Assembly: GCF_902859595.1 (NCBI RefSeq) | Contig: NZ_CADIJQ010000007.1 | Span: 248,001 to 312,000, forward strand | From: Achromobacter kerstersii | GTDB taxonomy: Bacteria; Pseudomonadota; Gammaproteobacteria; Burkholderiales; Burkholderiaceae_B | Direction of reading: 5' to 3' | DNA length: 64,000 bases | Part shown: positions 35,730 to 44,556 of the stretch, piece by piece | Position numbering within the stretch: the stretch's first letter is position 1 | Layout of the letters: each line of letters opens with the position of its first letter | Made by a program: the position numbers and the translations under genes | The notes under the pieces: generated by a model | The model's input: the letters and a program-made list of their open reading frames with translations, nothing else | What the model was told of the DNA's origin: nothing | Database searches by the model: none

Positions 35730-36716
35730 ATGAACACGCTGCATCAGAAAAGCACGGTCATTGACGGCCTGATCATCTCCAAGTGGGACCGGGCCGTTTT
35801 CGAAGACATGCAACGCGGCGGGCTGACCGCCGCCAATTGCACGGTGTCTGTCTGGGAAGGGTTTGATCAAACCGTCGCGAACATCGCCGAAATGAAACGC
35901 CTGATTCGCGACAACGCCGACTTGCTCACGCTGATCCGCAGCACCGACGACATCCGCCAAGCCAAGCGCGACGGCCGCACCGGCGTCATCCTGGGCTTCC
36001 AGAATGGCCACGCGTTTGAAGACAATCTGGGCGCGGTCGAAGCCTTTGCCGACATGGGCGTGCGCGTGGTTCAGCTTTGCTACAACACGCAGAACCTGAT
36101 TGGCACCGGCTGCTACGAGCGCGATGGCGGCCTGTCCGGCTACGGCCATGAAGTCGTGGCCGAGATGAATCGGGTCGGCATCATGGTTGACCTGTCGCAT
36201 GTGGGCGCGAAGACGTCCGAAGAAGCCATCCTGGCGTCCACCAAACCCGTTTGCTATTCGCACTGCCTGCCGTCGGGGCTGAAGGACCACCCGCGCAACA
36301 AGACCGACGCCCAGCTGCGCTTCATTGCCGAACGCGGCGGCTTCATCGGCGTGACGATGTTCCCGCCCTTCCTCAAGCGCGGCGTGCAGGCTACGGTCGA
36401 CGACTACGTCGAAGCCATTGCCTACGTCGTCAACCTGGCCGGCGAAGACGCCGTGGGTATCGGCACCGATTTCACCCAAGGCTATGGCCAGCCATTCTTC
36501 GATTGGCTGACGCACGACAAGGGCCGCTATCGCCGCCTGACCGAGTTCGGCGCCATCCGAAATCCCGAAGGCATCCAGACCATCGGCGAATTCCCCAACC
36601 TGACCGCCGCGATGCAGCGGGCCGGCTGGAGCGAGGTGCACATTCGGAAAATTCTGGGTGAGAACTGGCTGCGCGTGTTCGGCGAAGTCTGGCCGGGCCA
36701 GGCAGCATCAAAATAA
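35730..36716 (+). CDS. M19 membrane-dipeptidase-like protein of the dgc operon
   Basis: A 328-residue protein of the renal dipeptidase (M19) fold, like PA5396 beside dgcAB in Pseudomonas. It begins MNTLHQKSTVIDGLIISKWD. The usual first metal motif HxD is replaced by GLIISKWD, while the later histidines in MVDLSHVG and CYSHCLPSG and the segment GIGTDFTQGYG remain. Peptidase activity is therefore doubtful; a changed metal site or another hydrolytic role is possible. It lies 23 bases after glyA and 10 bases before the next gene. Confidence 0.85.
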   Translation: MNTLHQKSTVIDGLIISKWDRAVFEDMQRGGLTAANCTVSVWEGFDQTVANIAEMKRLIRDNADLLTLIRSTDDIRQAKRDGRTGVILGFQNGHAFEDNLGAVEAFADMGVRVVQLCYNTQNLIGTGCYERDGGLSGYGHEVVAEMNRVGIMVDLSHVGAKTSEEAILASTKPVCYSHCLPSGLKDHPRNKTDAQLRFIAERGGFIGVTMFPPFLKRGVQATVDDYVEAIAYVVNLAGEDAVGIGTDFTQGYGQPFFDWLTHDKGRYRRLTEFGAIRNPEGIQTIGEFPNLTAAMQRAGWSEVHIRKILGENWLRVFGEVWPGQAASK

Positions 36717-36726
36717 GGAGCCTGCG

Positions 36727-37251
36727 ATGAATCCCCAGCTGCCTATCGACGTCAACGAACAGACCGGCGTCTGGAGCACCGACGGGCTACCGATGCTGTA
36801 TGTGCCGCGCCACTTCTTCATCAACAACCATCTGGCGGCCGAACGCGCGCTGGGCCGCGACACATACGCGCGCATCCTGTACGACGCGGGCCATCAATCC
36901 GCCTATTACTGGTGCGACAAGGAATCCCAGGAACACCGGCTCGCCGGCCTTGCCGTGTACGAGCACTACCTGATGCGGCTGTCTCAGCGCGGATGGGGCT
37001 TGTTCCGGCTGACCGACGCCGACCCGGCGGCGATGACGGCGCGTATTGAATTGCGCCATTCCGCGTTCGTCCTTGCCCAACCCCAGGCCAGCGGGAAGCT
37101 GTGCCATATGTTCTCGGGCTGGTTCGCGGGCGCGATGGACTGGGTGGCTGACCAGCACGGGGGCGTCACACGCGCGCAGTGCGTGGAAAGCCGCTGCGCA
37201 GGAGAGGGGCACGCCCACTGCGAATTCACCGTTCGCCCTGTCGCTGCCTGA
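36727..37251 (+). CDS. V4R-domain-like protein of the dgc operon
   Basis: A 174-residue soluble protein beginning MNPQLPIDVNEQTGVW, comparable to PA5397. The C-terminal half resembles the V4R (4-vinyl reductase) domain, with the end motif CVESRCAGEGHAHCEF providing clustered cysteine/histidine ligands. V4R domains bind small hydrocarbons or metal. Its role in dimethylglycine breakdown is unknown, but it is tightly placed between the dipeptidase-like gene (10 bases) and dgcA (8 bases), so it is expressed with them. Confidence 0.75.
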   Translation: MNPQLPIDVNEQTGVWSTDGLPMLYVPRHFFINNHLAAERALGRDTYARILYDAGHQSAYYWCDKESQEHRLAGLAVYEHYLMRLSQRGWGLFRLTDADPAAMTARIELRHSAFVLAQPQASGKLCHMFSGWFAGAMDWVADQHGGVTRAQCVESRCAGEGHAHCEFTVRPVAA

Positions 37252-37259
37252 GGCCGGCC

Positions 37260-39323
37260 ATGCGCTATCCCCACTTGTTTGCGCCCCTGACGCTGAACCG
37301 CGTGGTGCTGCGCAACCGTATCGTCAGCACGGCGCATGCCGAGGTCCACGCCGAGCCCGGCGGCCTGCCGGGCGACCGCTACATCGCCTACTACGAAGAA
37401 AAGGCCAAGGGCGGGCTGGGGCTGGCCATCTGTGGCGGTTCCAGCCCCGTGTCGCTGGATAGCCCGCAAGGGTGGTGGCGGTCGGTCAACCTGACGACCG
37501 ACCGCGTCATCGAACCACTGGCCCGGCTCAGCGAAGCCATGCACCGCCATGGCGCCAAGGTCATGATTCAGGCCACGCACATGGGCAGGCGCTCGGCCTG
37601 GCATGGCGAGCATTGGCCGCACCTGCTGACGCCGTCCGGCGTGCGCGAACCCGTTCACCGGGGCAACGCCAAGACGATCGAGGTGGAAGACATCGCACGC
37701 ATCATCCGCGACTTTGCCGCGGCGGCCAGACGCGTGCAGCAGGCGGGCATGGACGGCATCGAAATATCGGCCGCGCACCAGCACCTGATTGACCAGTTCT
37801 GGAGCCCCCGCACGAACTTTCGCGACGATGCCTATGGCGGCAGCCTTGAGAACCGCCTGCGTTTTGGCATCGACGTCTTGAAAGCGGTGCGCGAGGCCGT
37901 AGGGCCGGACTTCTGTGTGGGGCTGCGCATGTGCGGGGATGAGTTCCACGAAGATGGGCTCGATCACGACGCGCTACGCGAGATTGCGCAAGCCATGGCC
38001 GAGACGGGCTTGATCGATTACCTGGGCGTGATCGGGTCAGGGGCCGACACGCACAACACGCTGGCCAACTGTATGCCGCCGATGGCGCTGCCGCCCGAAC
38101 CCTTTGCGTATCTGGCGGCCAGTATCAAGTCGGCCGTGCATATTCCCGTGATGCATGCGCAGAGCATCCGCGACGCCGTGCAGGCCGAGCGGCTGCTGGC
38201 CGCGGGCCATGCGGACCTGGTCGGCATGACTCGCGCGCACATTGCTGACCCGCATCTGGTCATGAAGATCCGCGATGACCGCGAGGACGAGATCAAGCAG
38301 TGCGTGGGCGCCAACTACTGCATCGACCGGCAGTACGACGGCCTTGATGTGCTGTGCATCCAAAACGCGGCGACGGCCCGGGAAGTGTCCATGCCGCATA
38401 TCGTTCCCCGGTCGCGCGGGCCCAGGCGAAAGGTGGTGGTGGTGGGCGCCGGCCCCGCGGGCATGGAGGCCGCGCGCGTCTGTGCCGAACGTGGGCACGA
38501 TGTCGTCCTGTTCGAACGCAACGCCGCCATCGGTGGCCAGATATTGCTGGCCGCCAAAGCGCCCCAGCGCGAGCAGATGGATGGCATCGTCCGCTGGTTT
38601 GATCTGGAGCTCAAACGGCTGCGGGTCGACTGCCGGATGGGCACGCTCGCCACTCAGGAAGGCATCATGGCGGAACAGCCCGACATCGTGGTGCTGGCGA
38701 CGGGCGGCCTAAGCCACGTGTACGAGCAGGTGTCATGGGGCGTTGCAAGCGGGCTGGCCGTGAGCGCCTGGGACATTCTTTCAGGCAAGAAACAGCCCGC
38801 GCGTAATGTGCTGGTCTACGACGGCATCGGTACGCACGCGGGCGCTGGTGTGGCGGATTTCATGGCAAGCCGGGGTTCATTGGTTGAAGTCGTCACCCCC
38901 GACCCCAAAGTGGCCGACGATGTGGGTGGCACCACGTTCCCGATTTTCTACCGCCGCCTGACTGCACAAGACGTCGTGTTCACGCCCAACTACTGGCTGG
39001 AACGCGTCAGTACCGAAGGCGACAAGACCATCGCCTTGCTGCGCAATGAATACACCGATGCGCGCGAAGAACGCGTGGTGGATCAGGTGGTGATCGAAAA
39101 CGGCATCGTGCCTAACGACGCGCTGTACTGGATGCTCAAGCCCCAGTCGGTCAACTTGGGGCAAACCGATGTGCAGGCGCTATACGCCGCCGAACCGCAG
39201 CCGGCGCTTTCCGAAACGCTCGGCGACGGCCGCTATCTGCTGTTCCGCGTTGGCGATTGCATTTCGATGCACAACATCCATGCGTCCATCTACGACGCCT
39301 TGCGCCTGTGTAAGGACTTCTGA
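37260..39323 (+). CDS. dgcA: Dimethylglycine demethylase subunit A
   Basis: A 687-residue flavoprotein of the old yellow enzyme/2,4-dienoyl-CoA reductase/trimethylamine dehydrogenase family. An N-terminal FMN TIM barrel (LFAPLTLNRVVLRNRIV, GMDGIEISAAHQHLIDQFWS, NRLRFGIDVLKAVR) is followed by an Fe-S cysteine region (CVGANYCIDRQYDGLDVLCI) and a C-terminal nucleotide-binding domain (VVVVGAGPAGMEAARVCAE). With DgcB it converts dimethylglycine to sarcosine. Start ATG 37260; the order glyA-dipeptidase-V4R-dgcA-dgcB-etf matches Pseudomonas. Complete. Confidence 0.93.
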   Translation: MRYPHLFAPLTLNRVVLRNRIVSTAHAEVHAEPGGLPGDRYIAYYEEKAKGGLGLAICGGSSPVSLDSPQGWWRSVNLTTDRVIEPLARLSEAMHRHGAKVMIQATHMGRRSAWHGEHWPHLLTPSGVREPVHRGNAKTIEVEDIARIIRDFAAAARRVQQAGMDGIEISAAHQHLIDQFWSPRTNFRDDAYGGSLENRLRFGIDVLKAVREAVGPDFCVGLRMCGDEFHEDGLDHDALREIAQAMAETGLIDYLGVIGSGADTHNTLANCMPPMALPPEPFAYLAASIKSAVHIPVMHAQSIRDAVQAERLLAAGHADLVGMTRAHIADPHLVMKIRDDREDEIKQCVGANYCIDRQYDGLDVLCIQNAATAREVSMPHIVPRSRGPRRKVVVVGAGPAGMEAARVCAERGHDVVLFERNAAIGGQILLAAKAPQREQMDGIVRWFDLELKRLRVDCRMGTLATQEGIMAEQPDIVVLATGGLSHVYEQVSWGVASGLAVSAWDILSGKKQPARNVLVYDGIGTHAGAGVADFMASRGSLVEVVTPDPKVADDVGGTTFPIFYRRLTAQDVVFTPNYWLERVSTEGDKTIALLRNEYTDAREERVVDQVVIENGIVPNDALYWMLKPQSVNLGQTDVQALYAAEPQPALSETLGDGRYLLFRVGDCISMHNIHASIYDALRLCKDF

Positions 39324-39325
39324 TC

Positions 39326-41161
39326 ATGGCACCCTTCGCCGCCGTCATTACGGGCCTGTTCTGGTTGTCGGTGTTGGGCGTCGCCGCGGGCGGGCTACGC
39401 CGTGCGGCGCTATGGCGCACCGGGCGCACGGCGCCCGTGCGCTGGCGGGATCTGCTTGCGGCACCCAAGCGCTACTTCGTAGACCTGCACCGGGTGGTGG
39501 CGCGCGACCCCTACATCGCTCGCACGCACATTGCGACGGCGGGCGCCGCCGTGGCGGCCATGGCGCTGGTGGCCGTGAACTACGGATTGGCGCTCTATTC
39601 GCCCGCGCTGGACCTGGCCATTGCGTTGGCGGCGCTGATCATGCTGGGCGGGGTAGGTTTTGTCTGGCACCGCCGCCGCACCCCGCCCGCCAGATTGTCA
39701 CGCGGCATGTGGGACAGGCTGCCATGGATGCTGGGCGCGTTGGCGCTGGGCTTGTTGCTGCTGGGCGGCATTCCCACGCCGTTGTTGTCGGGGGCGGCAG
39801 GGTTGGCCACCGTCGCGCTGCTGGCGGTGGGCGCGTGGGAATTGACGGCGGGCATGGCGCGTGGCGGCCCGATGAAGCATGCGTTCGCGGGCTTGCTGCA
39901 TCTGGCGTTCCATCCACGCCCCGAACGTTTCGGCCGAACATCGGCCGGGCAAAGGGCGGCGCTACGTCCCTTGGCGCTGGGCGGTGAACCCGGCGCTGAA
40001 CGGCTGGGCGCGGGCCAGCCTTCTGCCTTTGCCTGGAACCAGCTGCTGAGCTTTGACGCCTGCGTGCAGTGCGGCAAGTGTGAAGCCGCCTGTCCCGCCT
40101 ATGCGGCCGGCCAGCCGCTGAATCCTAAAAAGCTGATCCAGGATCTGGTCACGGGGATGGCGGGCGCGGCCACGCAACCCATCGTTCCCGGCCTGATCGC
40201 ACCAGATTCGCTATGGGCCTGCACCACCTGCCGGGCGTGTGTGCACGAATGCCCCATGCTGATCGAACACGTCGACGCCGTGATCGACATGCGCCGCCAG
40301 CAAACGCTTGAGCATGGCGCCGCGCCGGGCAAGGCGCCTGCCGTGCTGGACAATCTGCGCGAGACCGCAAGCGCAGGCGGCTTCGACCTGAGCGCGCGCT
40401 TTCACTGGGCGGCCGATCTGGTCGTGGCCCAAATTCAACCCGGCAAGTCCGTGGATGTGTTGCTGATCGTGGGCGAGGGCGCGTTCGGCATGCGGTACCA
40501 ACGTAGCCTGCGGGCGCTGGTGAAAGCGATGCAAGCGGGAGGGGTCGACTTCGCGGTGCTGGGCGTTCTGGAAACGGATACCGGCGACGTCGCCCGGCGG
40601 CTGGGCGACGAGGCCACCTTCCAGACCTTGGCCCATCGCCTGATCCGGACGCTGTCGGCGTTGACGTTCGACCGCATCGTCACGGCAGACCCCCACATTT
40701 TGCACAGCCTGCGCAACGAATATCCCGCGCTCGGCGGGCACTATCGGGTGTTGCATCACACCAGTCTGCTGTCGGCGCTGTTCAAGGCGGGCCGTCTTAG
40801 AGTCAAGCTGGCCGACCCGCCTCGGGCGCTGACCTATCACGACCCTTGCTATCTGGCCCGCTACAACGGCGAAACCGAGGCGCCGCGCGAGCTATTGCGT
40901 CATTTGGGGTTTCCCATCAAAGAGATGATGCGCCACGGGCTGAACGGGCGTTGCTGCGGAGGCGGAGGCGGCGCGGCGTTGACGGACATCCCCGGCAAGC
41001 AGCGCATTCCCGATCTGCGCATTCAGGATGCGCGCGATGCGGGCGCCGAGACCGTGGCGGTCGCCTGCCCAAACTGCACGGTCATGCTGGAAGGGGTGGT
41101 AGGCCCGCGGCCAGATGTGCGGGATATCGCCGAACTTGTCGCCGACGCCTTGGAGCCATGA
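39326..41161 (+). CDS. dgcB: Dimethylglycine demethylase subunit B (membrane Fe-S protein)
   Basis: A 611-residue protein with an N-terminal membrane part of about five helices (residues 1-180, DUF3483-like). Two 4Fe-4S motifs follow (CVQCGKCEAACPAY and CTTCRACVHECPM), then the CCG-type heterodisulfide-reductase-like domain with YHDPCYLARYNGE and GRCCGGGGGAAL. It probably passes electrons from DgcA, through EtfAB, to the membrane quinone pool. It starts 3 bases after dgcA, and its stop overlaps the etfA start. Confidence 0.93.
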   Translation: MAPFAAVITGLFWLSVLGVAAGGLRRAALWRTGRTAPVRWRDLLAAPKRYFVDLHRVVARDPYIARTHIATAGAAVAAMALVAVNYGLALYSPALDLAIALAALIMLGGVGFVWHRRRTPPARLSRGMWDRLPWMLGALALGLLLLGGIPTPLLSGAAGLATVALLAVGAWELTAGMARGGPMKHAFAGLLHLAFHPRPERFGRTSAGQRAALRPLALGGEPGAERLGAGQPSAFAWNQLLSFDACVQCGKCEAACPAYAAGQPLNPKKLIQDLVTGMAGAATQPIVPGLIAPDSLWACTTCRACVHECPMLIEHVDAVIDMRRQQTLEHGAAPGKAPAVLDNLRETASAGGFDLSARFHWAADLVVAQIQPGKSVDVLLIVGEGAFGMRYQRSLRALVKAMQAGGVDFAVLGVLETDTGDVARRLGDEATFQTLAHRLIRTLSALTFDRIVTADPHILHSLRNEYPALGGHYRVLHHTSLLSALFKAGRLRVKLADPPRALTYHDPCYLARYNGETEAPRELLRHLGFPIKEMMRHGLNGRCCGGGGGAALTDIPGKQRIPDLRIQDARDAGAETVAVACPNCTVMLEGVVGPRPDVRDIAELVADALEP

Positions 41162-42393
41162 TGAACGCCATCCGCAGACTTCCCGCCCGCCGGCCGCATA
41201 CGCTGACCGCGGCTGGCATCAAGCGCATTGTGCTGGAACGCGCTCAGCCTGACGGCATGCGCGCCAAGCCCGCGGCCGCGAACAAGCCCTTGCGCACGGA
41301 CGGGTTTGCGTTGCGCGCCGTGTTGGCCGTTGCCCATAGCGATCGTGGCCAGCTGGATGCACACGCGCGCCAGGCCATCGCCGCCGCCGCTTTGCTGGCG
41401 CAAGCGGACACCGCCGTCCATCTGCTTGTGTTCGGCGAGCTGGACGCGGACGCCGCGCACTTGGGCGTGGACGCGCTGACACTCGTGCCGTCCAACACGG
41501 TTACCTCGGCTACCTCGTCCACCACTGCTACCTCAGCTACCTCGGCCACCCCGTCCACCCCGTCCACCCCGTCCACCCCGTCCACCCCGGCCATTCCGGC
41601 TACCTTGGCTCCGCCGGCCTATGCGCCTGACGTCGAACTGGCCATCTTGCTGACCCTGATCGACCGCATTCGTCCCATGCACATCTTCCTGCCCGACAAC
41701 GGACTGCCGGATGGCGACCTTGGCCGTCGTCTGGCGGCGGCGACCCGCGACACGGTCGCCACGCACGTCGTGGCCTTGACCCACGAGGGCGCGGCAAGTG
41801 CGTACTCAGGCAACACTCGCATGCAATGGCGGGCGCTGTCTCGGGGCGTGCCGCGCATTGTGCTGCTGGCGCCCGATGTCGTCGACGAGCGCTTGCCGTT
41901 CATCGGGCATGGCAAGCGGGCGCAGCTCGCGCCGCTGCGAGCCAGCTCCGCCTATCGGGATCACGGCACCCGTTCGTTACCGGCCACGGAAGTCGACCTT
42001 CAAGAAGCTGACCTGATCGTCGGCGCGGGTAACGGCGTGCGGGATCTGACCGGGTTTCAGGGCTTGGCTGACGCGCTGGGGGCGGCGGTCGGCGCCAGCC
42101 GCGTGGCGGTCGATGACGGCCGCTTTCCGCGCAGCCAGCAAATCGGCGCCACGGGCAAGACGGTCAGCGCCAGCGCCTATCTGGCATTCGGCATTTCGGG
42201 GGCGGTGCAGCATCTGCAAGGCATCAAGAACTGCCGTCACGTGATCGCCGTGAATCTGGACGCCAGCGCGCCGCTTGTCAGACGCGCCGACCTGAGCATC
42301 ATCGATGACACACAAAGCGTGGCCCAGGCGCTGCTGGCCGAGGTTCAGCGTGCGCGGGCCGCGCACCCCGCCCAGCAGGTGAATCATGACTAA
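41158..42393 (+). CDS. etfA: Electron transfer flavoprotein alpha subunit, betaine-locus specific
   Basis: A 411-residue ETF alpha subunit. The C-terminal FAD domain is clear: LIVGAGNGVRD, QIGATGKTVSASAYLAFGIS, GAVQHLQGIKNCRHVIAVN. ATG 41158 overlaps the dgcB stop (ATGA); ATG 41161 is an alternative. It carries electrons from dimethylglycine demethylation. Between residues about 115 and 150 the linker is an unusual Thr/Ser/Pro run encoded by 9-base repeats (41502-41589), making the protein longer than typical EtfA (about 310-370). Confidence 0.9.
   Translation: MMNAIRRLPARRPHTLTAAGIKRIVLERAQPDGMRAKPAAANKPLRTDGFALRAVLAVAHSDRGQLDAHARQAIAAAALLAQADTAVHLLVFGELDADAAHLGVDALTLVPSNTVTSATSSTTATSATSATPSTPSTPSTPSTPAIPATLAPPAYAPDVELAILLTLIDRIRPMHIFLPDNGLPDGDLGRRLAAATRDTVATHVVALTHEGAASAYSGNTRMQWRALSRGVPRIVLLAPDVVDERLPFIGHGKRAQLAPLRASSAYRDHGTRSLPATEVDLQEADLIVGAGNGVRDLTGFQGLADALGAAVGASRVAVDDGRFPRSQQIGATGKTVSASAYLAFGISGAVQHLQGIKNCRHVIAVNLDASAPLVRRADLSIIDDTQSVAQALLAEVQRARAAHPAQQVNHD
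41502..41589 (+). repeat. 9-bp tandem repeat inside etfA
   Basis: Four perfect TCCACCCCG units (41554-41589) follow degenerate 9-mers of the ACCTCGGCT type. They encode (STP)n after an S/T/A stretch and stay in frame. Confidence 0.9.
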
Positions 42394-43261
42394 GCTGCGC
42401 ATCGCCGTGCTCGTTTCCGTCGGCGTCCACCCGGTCAGCGGCGCGGCGCGCTGGAGCCGTAATGACGCGCTCGCGCTATCCCTGGCGCAGGAGATGGTGA
42501 GGAGGGCGGCAGGCGAACCTGCGGCAGGCGACCCTGCGGCGGGCGGTCCTGCGGCAGGCGAACCTGCGGCAGGCGGTCCTGCGGCAGGCGGTTCTGCGAC
42601 AGAGACGCCTGCGGCCGCCGACATCGATGTCATCCATGCCGGCGATCCCGCCGAGCCCGCATTGCGCGACTATCTGGCGCTGGGCGCGGCCTGCGTCGAC
42701 GCCATCGAGGTGCCGTGCGGGCGCGACGTATTGGGCGCGCTGGTCGACCGCGTGCGCGGCTACAGCGTCGTGCTGTGCGGGACGCGGGCGGAAGGCGGTG
42801 AAGGCAGTGGCCTGCTGCCGTATTTATTGGCGCAGGCCTTGCATGTCCCGTTGTTGCCGGCGGTGCTGACCGCGCAGCTGCACGCGGACAGCGTCGTCAC
42901 GCAGCAGTTCCTGCCTAAAGGCAGGCGGCGCGAAGTCGCCTCGTCATTGCCGGCCGTGCTGGCGGTGCATCCGCTGGCGCCGTTCGACGCACGCCATGTC
43001 TATGCCCGCCAACGCGCTGGCCACGTTGCCGCACGCGTCGCGCGCGTGGTGGGCGCGCCCTTGCCGCCGGCGCGGGTTGAACCGGCCGTGGTGCCGCCCG
43101 TCAAGCTGGCCGCGCGGGAGTCACGGTCGGGGCGGACGCGGCTGCTGGCCGCCACCACCATGCAAAGCCGCGGCGGCGCGGTGATCACCCAGGGCACCCC
43201 CGCTGAAAAGGCGCAGGCAGTCATTGCCTATCTGCGCCGTCACAGCCTGATCGACTATTGA
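42386..43261 (+). CDS. etfB: Electron transfer flavoprotein beta subunit, betaine-locus specific
   Basis: A 291-residue ETF beta-type protein starting MTKLRIAVLVSVGVHPVSG. Family features are ALSLAQEM near residue 35, SVVLCGTRAEGGEGSGLLPY and FLPKGRRREVASSLPAVLAV. It overlaps etfA by 8 bases and pairs with it. An Ala/Gly/Pro tract of about 35 residues (after VRRAAGEP) interrupts the N-terminal domain, encoded by 15-base repeats. It resembles the divergent EtfB beside dgcB in Pseudomonas more than housekeeping EtfB. Confidence 0.85.
   Translation: MTKLRIAVLVSVGVHPVSGAARWSRNDALALSLAQEMVRRAAGEPAAGDPAAGGPAAGEPAAGGPAAGGSATETPAAADIDVIHAGDPAEPALRDYLALGAACVDAIEVPCGRDVLGALVDRVRGYSVVLCGTRAEGGEGSGLLPYLLAQALHVPLLPAVLTAQLHADSVVTQQFLPKGRRREVASSLPAVLAVHPLAPFDARHVYARQRAGHVAARVARVVGAPLPPARVEPAVVPPVKLAARESRSGRTRLLAATTMQSRGGAVITQGTPAEKAQAVIAYLRRHSLIDY
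42506..42610 (+). repeat. 15-bp tandem repeat inside etfB
   Basis: Six units of GCGGCAGGCGAACCT type (42506-42595) plus one degenerate unit encode AAG(E/D/G)(P/S). Units differ mainly at their last five bases. Confidence 0.92.
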
Positions 43262-43269
43262 GGTGGACG

Positions 43270-44547
43270 ATGAATGCCTTCAAACAGATTCCCGTCGTTC
43301 CTGCGCGGGCGGACGATGCCATCCGCGCCCTGATCGCCAATCGGCGGCCGGGCTACAGCCTGGATGCCGATTTCTATCTGAGTCCGGCCGTCTTCGATCT
43401 CGACATGGAAGAAATCTTCGGCCGCCATTGGATCTTTGTGGCGGTCGAACCCGACATCCCCGAGCCGGGCGACTACATCACAGTGGATGTCGGCCGGCAG
43501 CCGGTGGTGATCTTGCGTGACGACGATGATCAGTTGCGCGCCTTTCATAACGTGTGCCGTCACCGGGGGTCGCGCTTGTGTTCGCAGGCCCAGGGGTCGG
43601 TGGGCAACCTGGTGTGCCCCTATCACCAATGGACGTACCGCCTGAACGGCAATCTGGCCTATGCCGAGCACATGGGTGAAGACTTTGACAAAAGCCAGCA
43701 CAGCTTGAAGCCCGTGCGTATCGAGAGCTTGAGCGGCTTGATCTTCATCTGCCTGGACCCCGACGCACCCGAAGACTTTCAAGCCTTTCGCGAGCAGGTC
43801 GAACCCTATCTGCGCCCGCATCGAATTCGGGACTGCAAGGTCGCGGCGCAGGTGGACATCGTGGAAGACTGCAACTGGAAGCTCACGATGGAGAACAACC
43901 GCGAGTGCTATCACTGCGCCGCCAACCACCCTGAGCTGACCGTGTCGGTCTTCGAATTCGGCTTCGGCTACCAGCCGTCCCCCGCCAATGCCCGGCAGCT
44001 GGAACACTTTGCGCAAATATCGGCGCAACGCTGCCTGGAGTGGGAAGCGGCCGGCCTGCCCTCCGAAGAACGCGACGCGCTGGATGACCGCGTCACCGGC
44101 TATCGCGTGCGGCGTTTGCCTTTGGACCTGAGCGGGGAATCCCAAACGCTGGACGGCAATGCCGCATCGCGCAAATTGCTGGGCGATCTGGCGCGACCCG
44201 ACCTGGGCGGGCTGTCGCTGTGGACGCAGCCCAACGGCTGGTTCCATTTCATGAGCGACCACATCGTGGCGTTCTCGGTGCTGCCGCTGGGGCCTGAGAA
44301 AACGCTGGTTCGCACCCGCTGGCTCGTGCACAAGGACGCGGAAGAGCACCGGGATTACGACATTGATCACCTGACTGCCGTGTGGCGGGCGACCAATGCG
44401 CAAGACCGTACGCTGGTGGAACTTTCGCAGCAAGGGGTGCGCAGCGCGGCCTATCAGCCCGGCCCCTATTCGCCGCATACGGAGGCGCTGGTGGAAAAGT
44501 TCTGCAACTGGTACATCGGCCGCCTGTCGGCGCGCTATCTGGATTGA
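43270..44547 (+). CDS. gbcA: Glycine betaine monooxygenase, Rieske oxygenase subunit
   Basis: A 425-residue ring-hydroxylating-type oxygenase that demethylates glycine betaine to dimethylglycine with release of formaldehyde. The Rieske cluster is CRHRGSRLC ... CPYHQW near residues 95-118; the mononuclear iron site includes NWKLTMENNRECYHCAANHPEL. ATG 43270 follows GAGGTGG. It is 8 bases downstream of etfB and 9 bases upstream of gbcB, so it lies on the dgc-etf-gbc transcript. Confidence 0.95.
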   Translation: MNAFKQIPVVPARADDAIRALIANRRPGYSLDADFYLSPAVFDLDMEEIFGRHWIFVAVEPDIPEPGDYITVDVGRQPVVILRDDDDQLRAFHNVCRHRGSRLCSQAQGSVGNLVCPYHQWTYRLNGNLAYAEHMGEDFDKSQHSLKPVRIESLSGLIFICLDPDAPEDFQAFREQVEPYLRPHRIRDCKVAAQVDIVEDCNWKLTMENNRECYHCAANHPELTVSVFEFGFGYQPSPANARQLEHFAQISAQRCLEWEAAGLPSEERDALDDRVTGYRVRRLPLDLSGESQTLDGNAASRKLLGDLARPDLGGLSLWTQPNGWFHFMSDHIVAFSVLPLGPEKTLVRTRWLVHKDAEEHRDYDIDHLTAVWRATNAQDRTLVELSQQGVRSAAYQPGPYSPHTEALVEKFCNWYIGRLSARYLD

Positions 44548-44556
44548 GGTCTCGCC

